A stretch of 16,340 nucleotides of DNA from Gemmatimonas sp. UBA2094 (GTDB lineage Bacteria; Gemmatimonadota; Gemmatimonadetes; Gemmatimonadales; Gemmatimonadaceae): positions 1-16,340 of the forward strand of contig DCZC01000018.1 of the NCBI GenBank assembly GCA_002331565.1, written 5' to 3'. The translations under genes and the position numbers were made by a program. The notes under the pieces were generated by a model. It worked only from the letters and a program-made list of their open reading frames with translations, was not told where the DNA came from and searched no databases. Positions 6,563-14,868 of this stretch are shown here, in pieces; position 1 is the stretch's first letter, and every line of letters begins with the position of its first letter.

Positions 6563-8404
6563 TCAGACGGCGCCGAGCAGCGCGACGTCATCGGTCGCGC
6601 TCGCTCCCAGCACTTGCCGCGCGATCGCTTCCGGGTACTCGTGCGGGCGCACTTCCTCGCTCGCGCCGTTCTCGGGGGCGACGTGTACGACTTGTGAGGG
6701 CCCCACGCCTTCGACCCGTCCGGTGAAGGTCGCGACCGCACCGGTGCGGCGATGGGTCGTGCGCACACGCCAGGATGGCGTAGCGGGCTGCAGGTACTCG
6801 ACATCGAACGTACCAATGCGCACCGGGCTTACGGCGGGCGTCGACTCCCCGCGTGCGATCGTCGCCGTGTCGTGGAGTGATGCCGCCAACGCCATGGCCG
6901 CCGCCGCCACGCACAACGCCGGTGCGCGCTGGGGCAGGGCTTCGCGGACGAACACCTCTGCCGCCGTGGGCGCGCCTGCATGACCGTTGGTGGCTGACGT
7001 CAGCGCCTGAACGAAGTCCGGTGAAAGTCGCGCCGCCTCGCCGGTCAGTTCGAGCGCACGGGCAGCATAGCGCAACACCTGTCGGACTTCGATCCGGTCA
7101 ACCTCGTCGAAGAACCACGCGCAGGAGGTGAAGAGGCGAAGCGTCGCCCGCTGCAGTTCCAGCAGTTCTCGCGCACGCTGCACGTCGGCGTTGCTCGCGC
7201 CAGCGTAAACGACGGAGCGTGCGAACTGCTCCAGTACGTTACCGTCCTGACCGACCACCTCACCGTACGCATCACGCACCTCCCAGGGATCGCCCACGAA
7301 CAGTGCGGCCCCCTCACGCGCGTACACGTCGTGCGCCTGTGAAGCGAAGCCCTCGAGTGCGCGGCGCAACGGTTCACGCCACTGCTGCAGTGGAGGTTTT
7401 CCGCTATCGAGCCGGCAGCCGCAGTTGCTGCGCCAGCGCTCCACGCCGTGCGCACAGCTCCACGCCGACGGTGAGACGAGGTCCACCTCCCGCGTGGCGG
7501 GATAATGCGCGACCAAGGCCGCAGCGTTGGTGAGCTGCGTGCCGGCGTGACGCGAGGCAAGACTCAGCGCCTCCAGCAGCGCCGCATCACCGTTCTTGTG
7601 ATGATGCCCGAATGTTTCGCCGTCGGTGGCCAGGGTGGTGCAGCGTGGCGCGGTGAGCGGCTGGTCGCGATACGGCGTAAAGCGATGCGCCAACGCGCCG
7701 GGGTTGCCGAGCAGGCCACCGAACGCCACGTCGCCGGCCAGCGAGCTGTCGTACGGGACGATGGTGAGGGTCCGTCCCGACGGGCCACGCCAGAGCACCG
7801 GCATGCCGCTGTCGTCGTGCCCATGCACCTGATACGGCGCGAGAATGGTGAAGCGTACGCCCTCGGCGGCCACCGCGTCGAGCGTATCATCGTCGGCAGC
7901 GCATTCAGGGAGCCAGATCCCTTCGGCGTCGCGGCCGAAGCGACGCTTGAAGTCGCGCAACCCCCAGCGGATTTCCGTGCGCCGTTCACGCGGAGACGCG
8001 AGCGGGAGAATGACATGGTGGTACGGGGCGGCCATGGCGTTGCCGTGGCCCCAGCGGCGCACGCCTGCCGCGTCGCCCTCCACCATCGCGCGCATCGTAT
8101 CGGGCGCCTCGCTGTCGAGCCACTCACACAGCGTGGCGCCGGCATCGAACGAACACCACGCGTACAGATTCACGATCCGTGAAAGGCCGGCACGGGCATC
8201 GCCGTCTCGCGCCGCCGCGCGCGCATCCTTGCGATATGCTTCGGCGCGCCCGAGGCGCGCATAGCACTCGCGGTTGATCCGAGTGTTCCAATCGTGATCG
8301 GGTACCGCCGACGTCTCGATGGACACCACCTCGAGCCACGGATCCTCGCGCGGCGGCTGGTACAGGTGCTGATGGACGATGAGTAAATGCGACGGGCCGG
8401 TCAT
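6563..8404 (-). CDS. GH57 family protein with DUF3536 domain
   Basis: Predicted 613-residue cytoplasmic glycoside hydrolase family 57 protein. GH57 motifs are visible: HQHLYQPP (11-18), HGNAMAAPYHHVILPL (120-135), WLPE (164-167, Glu167 as likely nucleophile) and TDGETFGHHHKNGD (260-273, Asp261 as likely acid/base). The C-terminal half carries the DUF3536 pattern (SCAHGVERWRSNCGC, then WFFDEVDRIEVRQVL). GH57 enzymes act on alpha-glucans as amylases, amylopullulanases or branching enzymes; the activity of the DUF3536 type is not established. The ATG at 8404 is supported by AGAGGAA on the minus strand (8411-8417), six bases upstream. It lies downstream of the glucan phosphorylase on the same strand, which supports a shared role in glycogen or maltodextrin metabolism. 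Confidence 0.92.
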   Translation of the reverse strand: MTGPSHLLIVHQHLYQPPREDPWLEVVSIETSAVPDHDWNTRINRECYARLGRAEAYRKDARAAARDGDARAGLSRIVNLYAWCSFDAGATLCEWLDSEAPDTMRAMVEGDAAGVRRWGHGNAMAAPYHHVILPLASPRERRTEIRWGLRDFKRRFGRDAEGIWLPECAADDDTLDAVAAEGVRFTILAPYQVHGHDDSGMPVLWRGPSGRTLTIVPYDSSLAGDVAFGGLLGNPGALAHRFTPYRDQPLTAPRCTTLATDGETFGHHHKNGDAALLEALSLASRHAGTQLTNAAALVAHYPATREVDLVSPSAWSCAHGVERWRSNCGCRLDSGKPPLQQWREPLRRALEGFASQAHDVYAREGAALFVGDPWEVRDAYGEVVGQDGNVLEQFARSVVYAGASNADVQRARELLELQRATLRLFTSCAWFFDEVDRIEVRQVLRYAARALELTGEAARLSPDFVQALTSATNGHAGAPTAAEVFVREALPQRAPALCVAAAAMALAASLHDTATIARGESTPAVSPVRIGTFDVEYLQPATPSWRVRTTHRRTGAVATFTGRVEGVGPSQVVHVAPENGASEEVRPHEYPEAIARQVLGASATDDVALLGAV

Positions 8405-8595
8405 ACCCGGTTCCTCTCGATGTCGGTAGCACGCCGGTACACCTCGGCGTGGTGCTCGGCCGATCGCTCCCGTGCGACGTCGCGCCGTATTGCCGTGGTA
8501 TCGGTACTGCCACGCATTCGGTGGCCGATCGGCAGGGCGCCGTAGCGCTGGGCACGCAACGGCGCAGGTCCGCAGGGCTCGTTCTGCGACGGCAT
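8401..8595 (-). pseudogene. Small ORF, possible glycosyltransferase C-terminal remnant
   Basis: A 64-codon frame fills the gap between the phosphorylase and the GH57 gene. Its TGA overlaps the GH57 ATG (ATGA), a typical operon junction, and its codon third positions are GC-rich. Its end, VARERSAEHHAEVYRRATD, resembles the last helix of GT-B glycosyltransferases such as glycogen synthases, which often end in a pattern like (R)ER-x-W-x-x-H-A-x-x-Y-R-R. The first half has no recognisable fold and no good ribosome site precedes the ATG at 8595. It may be the 3' stump of a deleted glgA-like gene, a real small protein, or noncoding. Confidence 0.3.
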
Positions 8596-8617
8596 GAGGA
8601 ACTGGTCCGCGCCGGCC

Positions 8618-10792
8618 TCAGGCCGTCGGCGGATCGTCGGGGCGCGAATCGCCGAGGATGGACGGTGCGTAGAACGCGCGTGCGTACTGTTCCACCATGC
8701 GACGGGCCGTGAACTGCTGGCCGCCCACGCGGATGGCGTGCTTCATCATGGTGAGCCAGCGGCGCGGCAGTTCGTGCTTGTCGCGGTCGTAGAAGCGCGG
8801 TACGACTTCCTGCTCGAGCAGCTCGTAGAGACGATTGGCCGTGTTCATGCCCGCGTCGTCGTCCACGTCCGGTTCGATGGCCCAGCCGTTGTTCCCTTCG
8901 TAACCCTCTTCCCACCAGCCATCGATGGTGGAGAGCTGTGGCACGCCATTGAGCGCCGCCTTCATGCCGCTGGTGCCCGAGGCTTCGAGCGGCACACGCG
9001 GCAGGTTCATCCACAGGTCCACGCCCTGCACGAGCAGGTGCGCCAGATGCATGCCGTAGTCTTCCACGAACGCGATGCGCCCTTCGAAGCGCGGATCGCG
9101 CGTGAACTGATACACGTTCTGCAGCACTTGCTTGCCCGGGGTGTCCGCCGGGTGCGCCTTGCCGGCGAAAACAATCTGCACGGGACGATTCGCGTTCGTC
9201 ACCAGCGTGTGCAACCGCTCCACATCTCGGAAGATGAGGTTGGCGCGCTTATACGTCGCGAAGCGACGCGCGAAGCCGATCGTGAGCGTGTTGGCGTCGA
9301 GCAGCGTGCCGGCACCCACGAGCTGCGTCGTCTCCATCTGGCGCGCGGCGAAGGCGCGACGGGCCTCCTCGCGCACCATGCGCATGAGGGTGTTCTTGAG
9401 GCGCTGGTGCGTGTACCACAGCGTTTCGTCGTCGAGGGTGAGCACCTGCTCCCACAGCGAGGGATCGTTGCCGTGCCCCCACGCCGGCCCGAGATGATCA
9501 TCGAGCAGCTTCATGATGGGGTCCGACATCCACGTGGCGAGGTGCACGCCGTTGGTCACGTGCCCCACGGGAATCGACTCTGCCGGGCGGTTGGGCCACA
9601 TCGAGCGGCTCATGTCGCGCGTCACGATGCCGTGACGGCGCGAGACGGCGTTCACGCGGCGCGAGAGGCGCACCGAGGCGGCCGTCATGTGATACACGCC
9701 CGATCCCGAATCGGGGTGATAGCCGATGCGCAGGAACGTCTCCAAATCGATGCCCATGTCCTGCCAGTACCCGTTGGCGCACTCGCGTACTTCGTCCACG
9801 GAGAAATGGTCGTGGCCGGCGGGGACCGGGGTATGCGTGGTGAACACGCTGCAGTTGCGCACCGCCTTCACGGCGTCGGCGTAGGCAAGGCCCGCCGCAC
9901 AATGCTCGCGCACCCGCTCCACCATCATGAAGGCCGCATGGCCTTCATTGGCGTGCCACGCTGCCGGGTCGATGCCGAGCGCGCGGAGCGCGCGCACGCC
10001 GCCCACCCCCAGTAGCCACTCCTGTCGGAGGCGCATGGCCGGGCCGCCGGAGTACAGCTTGGAGAGCAGGGGACGGTCGTCCGGATGGTTCTCCTCGAGA
10101 TCGGAATCGAGCAGATACACCGGCACCCGTCCCACCTGCATCTTCCACACACGGATGTGGATGTCACGGCCGAACGTGTTCACCGTGACCAGATGACGGG
10201 CTCCGTTGCGCCCCGGTAGTGGCACCAGTGGTGCCCCGTCGAACTCGATGCGCGCGTCGCTGTCTTCCTGCCAGCCATCCTCCCGGATGCGCTGATCGAA
10301 GTAGCCATTGCGGTACAGAATACCCACGGCCACGATGGGGACGCCGAGGTCCGACGCGGTCTTCAGATGGTCGCCAGCCAGCACACCGAGGCCACCCGAG
10401 TAGATGGGGACCGAGTTGTGGATGCCGAATTCGGCGCAGAAGTAGGCCACCGTTCTGTCACGCAGTTCCGGGAACGTGCGGGCGTACCAGGTGTGCTCGT
10501 CGGAGCGCTCGTCGGCCAGCCACTGCATGGCACGATCGTACCGGGCGCAGAACGCCGGGTCGGTGGCCAGCTCCTCCAGGCGCTCGCGTTCCACGAGTTG
10601 CAGGAGGCGGATGGGGTTGTGCCGCGTCCGGTTCCAGAGCCCTTCGTCGATGGCCTTGAAGAGGGAGCGGGCTTCGCGGTTCCAGCTCCAGGCGAGGTTC
10701 TGCGCGAGATGCGCCAGACCGACGATCCGTCCAGGGAGCGCCGGCGGGGCCTCGACGAACGGAACGAGCGGCGCGTCAGCGAGTAGGGGCAT
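8618..10792 (-). CDS. glgP: Alpha-glucan phosphorylase (short form)
   Basis: Predicted 724-residue GT35 phosphorylase of the shorter archaeal/bacterial type (alpha-glucan family), which cleaves alpha-1,4-glucans with phosphate to glucose 1-phosphate in the cytoplasm. Visible motifs: an N-terminal helical segment (NLAWSWNREARSLFKAID), YFCAEFGIHNSVPIYSGGLG, WHANEGHAAF, TTHTPVPAGHDHF, GHVTNGVH, FARRFATYKRANL and the pyridoxal-phosphate site GTSGMKAALNG with Lys611. No active-site element appears missing. The ATG at 10792 gives a natural N-terminus, but no strong Shine-Dalgarno sequence is visible upstream. It is divergent from the thr genes and is followed by a 64-codon small ORF and the GH57 gene, probably as one transcript. 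Confidence 0.95.
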   Translation of the reverse strand: MPLLADAPLVPFVEAPPALPGRIVGLAHLAQNLAWSWNREARSLFKAIDEGLWNRTRHNPIRLLQLVERERLEELATDPAFCARYDRAMQWLADERSDEHTWYARTFPELRDRTVAYFCAEFGIHNSVPIYSGGLGVLAGDHLKTASDLGVPIVAVGILYRNGYFDQRIREDGWQEDSDARIEFDGAPLVPLPGRNGARHLVTVNTFGRDIHIRVWKMQVGRVPVYLLDSDLEENHPDDRPLLSKLYSGGPAMRLRQEWLLGVGGVRALRALGIDPAAWHANEGHAAFMMVERVREHCAAGLAYADAVKAVRNCSVFTTHTPVPAGHDHFSVDEVRECANGYWQDMGIDLETFLRIGYHPDSGSGVYHMTAASVRLSRRVNAVSRRHGIVTRDMSRSMWPNRPAESIPVGHVTNGVHLATWMSDPIMKLLDDHLGPAWGHGNDPSLWEQVLTLDDETLWYTHQRLKNTLMRMVREEARRAFAARQMETTQLVGAGTLLDANTLTIGFARRFATYKRANLIFRDVERLHTLVTNANRPVQIVFAGKAHPADTPGKQVLQNVYQFTRDPRFEGRIAFVEDYGMHLAHLLVQGVDLWMNLPRVPLEASGTSGMKAALNGVPQLSTIDGWWEEGYEGNNGWAIEPDVDDDAGMNTANRLYELLEQEVVPRFYDRDKHELPRRWLTMMKHAIRVGGQQFTARRMVEQYARAFYAPSILGDSRPDDPPTA

Positions 10793-10874
10793 GGATACCG
10801 GTTTTGTTTCTGAAAATTGGATTGCTGCACGTTAGCACCCCGACACTGGAATAGTATGCCTCGGGCGCAGGGTG

Positions 10875-10903
10875 TGGACAGGCACGGCAGGTGGGACTAG
10901 AGT
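10875..10903 (+). promoter_or_regulatory. Candidate sigma-70 promoter for thr genes
   Basis: TGGACA (10875-10880, five of six matches to TTGACA) and TAGAGT (10898-10903, four of six matches to TATAAT) are separated by exactly 17 bases. They lie 45-74 bases upstream of the aspartokinase ATG in the divergent region. No threonine-rich leader peptide or attenuator hairpin is visible between promoter and gene. Confidence 0.35.
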
Positions 10904-10948
10904 CGAATTGCCCCCCGCACGAGGGGACGAACCGTTACCACCTCGAAA

Positions 10949-13507
10949 ATGCCCTCACGTTCCTCCATAAAGTCCCGCCCGGCGCGACCGCGTACCACTG
11001 GAAAGCGACCGGCGGTGGAGGTCTTCAAATTCGGTGGGGCCTCCCTGGCCGACGCCGACGCCGTCCAGCACGCTATCGGTCTGATCCTGACGCCCGGACC
11101 AACCCGGGTGGTTACGGTCGTGTCCGCGCTGGCGGGGGTGACCGACGCCCTGCTGGCGATCGCCGAGTCGGCGAAGAGCGGCGACTTCAAGGCGGCGGCG
11201 GCCGGAGTGGAGAAGCTGCATGCCCGTCACCGCGTCGTGGCGCTGGGCATCCTGCCCACCAAGACCGCACAGAAGGCGCTGCTGACCGATCTCGAGGTGG
11301 CGTTCGCCGAACTCCGCACCCTGGCGCTCGGTGTGGCGAGCTTGCGCGAACTCACCGCCCGGACCCGCGACTTCCTCGTGGCGCGCGGCGAACAGCTGTC
11401 GGCGCAGCTGGTGGTCGCGGGCCTCAAGGCGCGCGGCGGCAAGGCGCAGTACGTCGAGGCGGCCGAACTCATCCACACCGACGGCGCCTTCGGCAACGCG
11501 TTTCCCGATCTTGTCGCCACGGACAAGCGGGTGCGTGATCGCCTCGGCCCCCTCGTGCGCCGCAAGGTGTTGCCCGTGGTTCCCGGTTTCGTGGGCGGCG
11601 GCCCCGACGGTGCACTCGTGACGCTCGGCCGCGGTGGCAGTGATCTCACGGCCACGGTGCTGGGGCGGGCGCTCAAGGCGCAGCGCATCACGCTCTGGAA
11701 GGATGTCCCGGGGCTCATGACGACCGACCCGCGCCTCGTGCCAAGTGCGCGCATCGTGCCGCAGCTCAATGTGCGCGAAGCGGCGGAGCTGGCGTACTAC
11801 GGCGCCAAGGTGCTGCACCCGCGTGCGCTCATCCCGCTGGCGCGCGTGAAAGTGCCGGTATTCGTCCGCCCGTTTGCCGACCCGGAGGCGCCCGGTACCG
11901 AGATCAGCACGCGGCACACGCTGCAACGCTATCCGGTGAAGGCGTTGAGCATCGTGCGCGGACAGGCGCTGGTCACGGTGACCGGGAACGGCATGCTGGG
12001 GGTCCCCGGCATTGCCGCGCGCACCTTTGCCGCACTGCAACAGGCGGGGATCAGCGTCACGCTCATCACCCAGGCCTCGAGTGAGCACAGCATCTCGCTG
12101 TGCGTGCCGGCCGAGCGGAGCGCCGACGCGCGCCAGGCGCTCGAGGAGGCATTCGCTCTCGAGCTGTCGCGCCGCGAACTCGAGGGGATGGACGTGAAGA
12201 CCGGCATGGCCACGCTGGCCGTGGTGGGGCTGGGCATGGCCGGCTCGCCCGGCATTGCGTCGCGCATGTTCACCTCGCTGTCGCACGCCACGGTGAACAT
12301 CGTCGCCATCGCGCAGGGCTCGAGTGAACTCAACATTTCGGTGGTGATCACCGAGCGTGACGCCGAGCGGGCTGCCCGCGCCGTGCACGACGAGTTCCAG
12401 CTCGACAAGATCGGCGGCGGCGGGGTGCGCCACGCCGATCGGCTCGACGTGATCCTCTTGGGCGTGGGGCAGATCGGGCGCGAACTGCTGCGCATTCTGC
12501 CGCGCACGCGCCGCCGCGTGAAGCCCACCATCGTGGGGCTCATCGACCGCAGTGGATATCTGTTCGATCCGGAGGGGCTGTCCACACGGCAGCTGCTCAA
12601 TGCGGTGGCGCTCAAGGAGCAGGGCGCGTCGCTCATGGCCATCGACGGCGCCATCAAGGCCAGTGCCCCGGAGGCGGTGTCGCAGATCGCGCGGCACGCG
12701 CTGTCGCGTCCGGTGCTGGTGGACCTCACGGCCGACGAAACGCTCCCCGCGATTCGCAAGGCGATCGCTGCCGAGTGGGACGTGGTACTCGCCAACAAGA
12801 AGCCGCTGTCGGCGCCCCGCCCCGAGGTAGAGCAGTTGCGGGCGCTCGCGCGGCAGCATGGCGCGCGCATCCTGCACGAGACGACGGTGGGCGCGGGGCT
12901 GCCGGTGATGGACAGCTATGCCAAGCTCGTGGAAACGGGTGACAAGGTGCTGCGCATCGAAGGGTGCACCAGCGGTACGCTGGGCTTCCTGCTCACCGAA
13001 ATCGGCAAGGGGCGCCCGTTCAGCGAGGCGTTGCGGGACGCCATGTCGCTCGGCTACACCGAGCCCGATCCGCGCGATGACCTGAGCGGCATGGACGTGG
13101 CGCGCAAGGCGCTCATTCTCGCGCGCCTCATCGGCTTCACCGGCGATCTCACCGACGTGACCGTGGAGAGTCTCGTGCCCGAGGCGTTCCGCAGCATGCC
13201 GGTGGCGAAGTTCAAGAGTACGCTTGCCGATCAGGATGCCGCCTGGGCGGCGCGCCAGGCGACCGCCACCCGTCAGGGGCGCGTACTGCGCTATGTGCTG
13301 CGCGCGACGACGACCCGTGTCACCGTTGGGCTGCAAGCGGTGCCACCGTCACATCCGCTGGCGGGGCTGCGCGGCACCGACAATCAGATCGTCTTCACTA
13401 CCATGCGGTACCGCGAGCATCCGCTCGTCATCACCGGCCCGGGCGCCGGCCCGGCGGTCACGGCCGCCGGTGTGCTCAACGACATCCTTCAGCTCACGCC
13501 GGCCTGA
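10949..13507 (+). CDS. thrA: Bifunctional aspartokinase / homoserine dehydrogenase
   Basis: Predicted 852-residue fusion catalysing the first and third steps from aspartate to threonine/methionine. The kinase domain has KFGGAS (27-32), a TRDFLVARGEQLSAQL stretch and RGGSDLTA (228-235). Two regulatory ACT domains follow (about 337-410 and 418-485; note LTVTGNGM-like and QGSSELNISVVI segments). The dehydrogenase domain starts with the Rossmann motif GVGQIG (505-510), then NKKPLS, GAGLPVMDSY and the signature DDLSGMDVARKALILARLIG, with likely catalytic Lys720. The ACT domains suggest feedback control by an end product, probably threonine. The ATG at 10949 adds about 21 basic, disordered residues before the kinase core; a GTG encoding Val23 (11015) preceded by GGAAAG is an alternative start. 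Stop is two bases before thrC. Confidence 0.95.
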   Translation: MPSRSSIKSRPARPRTTGKRPAVEVFKFGGASLADADAVQHAIGLILTPGPTRVVTVVSALAGVTDALLAIAESAKSGDFKAAAAGVEKLHARHRVVALGILPTKTAQKALLTDLEVAFAELRTLALGVASLRELTARTRDFLVARGEQLSAQLVVAGLKARGGKAQYVEAAELIHTDGAFGNAFPDLVATDKRVRDRLGPLVRRKVLPVVPGFVGGGPDGALVTLGRGGSDLTATVLGRALKAQRITLWKDVPGLMTTDPRLVPSARIVPQLNVREAAELAYYGAKVLHPRALIPLARVKVPVFVRPFADPEAPGTEISTRHTLQRYPVKALSIVRGQALVTVTGNGMLGVPGIAARTFAALQQAGISVTLITQASSEHSISLCVPAERSADARQALEEAFALELSRRELEGMDVKTGMATLAVVGLGMAGSPGIASRMFTSLSHATVNIVAIAQGSSELNISVVITERDAERAARAVHDEFQLDKIGGGGVRHADRLDVILLGVGQIGRELLRILPRTRRRVKPTIVGLIDRSGYLFDPEGLSTRQLLNAVALKEQGASLMAIDGAIKASAPEAVSQIARHALSRPVLVDLTADETLPAIRKAIAAEWDVVLANKKPLSAPRPEVEQLRALARQHGARILHETTVGAGLPVMDSYAKLVETGDKVLRIEGCTSGTLGFLLTEIGKGRPFSEALRDAMSLGYTEPDPRDDLSGMDVARKALILARLIGFTGDLTDVTVESLVPEAFRSMPVAKFKSTLADQDAAWAARQATATRQGRVLRYVLRATTTRVTVGLQAVPPSHPLAGLRGTDNQIVFTTMRYREHPLVITGPGAGPAVTAAGVLNDILQLTPA

Positions 13508-13509
13508 CC

Positions 13510-14868
13510 ATGGCTGCGAACGATTCGATCTTCCTCGGCGCCAACGAAGCGCCCGGACAGCAGAGCGTCCAGCGCTGTGACGCGTGCGGTCATGATTTGC
13601 CGGAGCTCGATGCAAGTCCGGCCTGTCCGCGCTGTGGCGGGTTGCTCGCCATCATTCATCGTGCGCCGGTGGACAGCATGGGCGCCCCGAGCACGCCGGC
13701 GGCCTTGCAGCACGCCTTCGCGCAGCACTGCTGTGCGCGTCCCTCCGGTCACGCGAGCGGCGTGTGGCGGTTTGAGCAGGTGGTGATGCCCACGGCCGGT
13801 CATGCCGTCACCAGTCACCCGGAAGGCAACACGCCGCTCATGGCCCGTCCGCGCGTGAGTGCGTGGGCCGGGTGTGACGGACTGCTGCTCAAGCACGAGG
13901 GGTATAACCCCACCGGCTCGTTCAAGGATCGCGGCATGACCGTGGGCACCACGCAGGCGGTGCGCACGAAGGCCACGGCCGTGGCGTGCGCGAGCACCGG
14001 CAACACCAGCGCGTCGCTCGCCAGCTACGCCGCGCAGGCGGGGATTCCCGGTCTGGTGTTCGTTCCGGCCGGCAAGGTGGCGCTGGGAAAGATGGCGCAG
14101 ACGCTTGCCTACGGAGCCACCACGCTCCTCGTGCGCGGGGACTTCGACGAGTGCCTGCGCCTCGTGCAGCGGGCCTCGAAGGAGTTGGGCATCTACCTGC
14201 TCAACTCCATCAATCCGTGGCGCGTGGAAGGTCAGAAGACGATCGTGCTGGAAATTCTCCAGCAGCTCGGTTGGGACGTGCCCGAGTTCATCGTGCTTCC
14301 CGCCGGCAACCTTGGTAATACCGCGGCGTTCGGGAAGGCGCTGCGCGAGGCTCATGCGCTCGGACTCATTACGCGGATGCCGCGCATCGTGAGCGTGCAG
14401 GCGGCCGGCGCCGCGCCGTTCGCCAAGGCATTCCGCGAAGGGTTCGCCACGCGATACAGCGTGCAGGCGGAAACCATCGCCACCGCGATCCGCATCGGCG
14501 ATCCGGCCAGCTGGGATCGCGCCGTCCGTACCATCCGCGACACCGACGGCATCGTGCTGAGCGTGACGGACGACGAGATCATCGACGCGAAGGTGCAGAT
14601 CGATGCGGCAGGGGTGGGGTGTGAGCCGGCGAGCGCCGCCAGCGTGGCCGGGGTGAAGCAGCTGGTCCGCAAAGGGGTCATCAAGTCGGGCGATCGCGTG
14701 GTCGCGGTGCTCACCGGTCATGTGCTCAAGGATCCCGGAATGCTCGTGGAATTGCACCAGCAGCGCGACGATTTCGCGCTGGCCAACAGGCCGGTCGAGA
14801 TCGAGGCGAGCGTGCAGGCGGTGGCCGACGTGATCGCGCGCCGCGCCGCAGCGACGGAGCGCGCGTGA
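13510..14868 (+). CDS. thrC: Threonine synthase
   Basis: Predicted 452-residue PLP enzyme converting O-phosphohomoserine to threonine. Visible: an N-terminal zinc-ribbon-like CxxC-12-CxxC (Cys23, 26, 39, 42), the PLP lysine in NPTGSFKDRGM (Lys139), ASTGNTSAS (161-169) and the phosphate-binding GNLGN (266-270). This fits the threonine synthase group that carries an N-terminal zinc ribbon. The ATG follows the thrA stop by two bases and its own stop overlaps the next gene by four bases (GTGA), so these genes are almost surely one operon. Homoserine kinase (thrB) is absent between thrA and thrC. A related lyase is possible but less likely given the context. Confidence 0.93.
   Translation: MAANDSIFLGANEAPGQQSVQRCDACGHDLPELDASPACPRCGGLLAIIHRAPVDSMGAPSTPAALQHAFAQHCCARPSGHASGVWRFEQVVMPTAGHAVTSHPEGNTPLMARPRVSAWAGCDGLLLKHEGYNPTGSFKDRGMTVGTTQAVRTKATAVACASTGNTSASLASYAAQAGIPGLVFVPAGKVALGKMAQTLAYGATTLLVRGDFDECLRLVQRASKELGIYLLNSINPWRVEGQKTIVLEILQQLGWDVPEFIVLPAGNLGNTAAFGKALREAHALGLITRMPRIVSVQAAGAAPFAKAFREGFATRYSVQAETIATAIRIGDPASWDRAVRTIRDTDGIVLSVTDDEIIDAKVQIDAAGVGCEPASAASVAGVKQLVRKGVIKSGDRVVAVLTGHVLKDPGMLVELHQQRDDFALANRPVEIEASVQAVADVIARRAAATERA

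Noticed and set aside
8594..10015. 473-codon open frame on the plus strand
   Set aside because: Antisense shadow of the alpha-glucan phosphorylase, whose motifs are unmistakable.
10955..13336. 793-codon open frame on the minus strand
   Set aside because: It is a full antisense shadow of thrA, with His/Arg-rich low-information composition typical of GC-rich reverse frames.
13489..14757. 422-codon open frame on the minus strand
   Set aside because: Antisense shadow of threonine synthase with His/Arg-biased composition.
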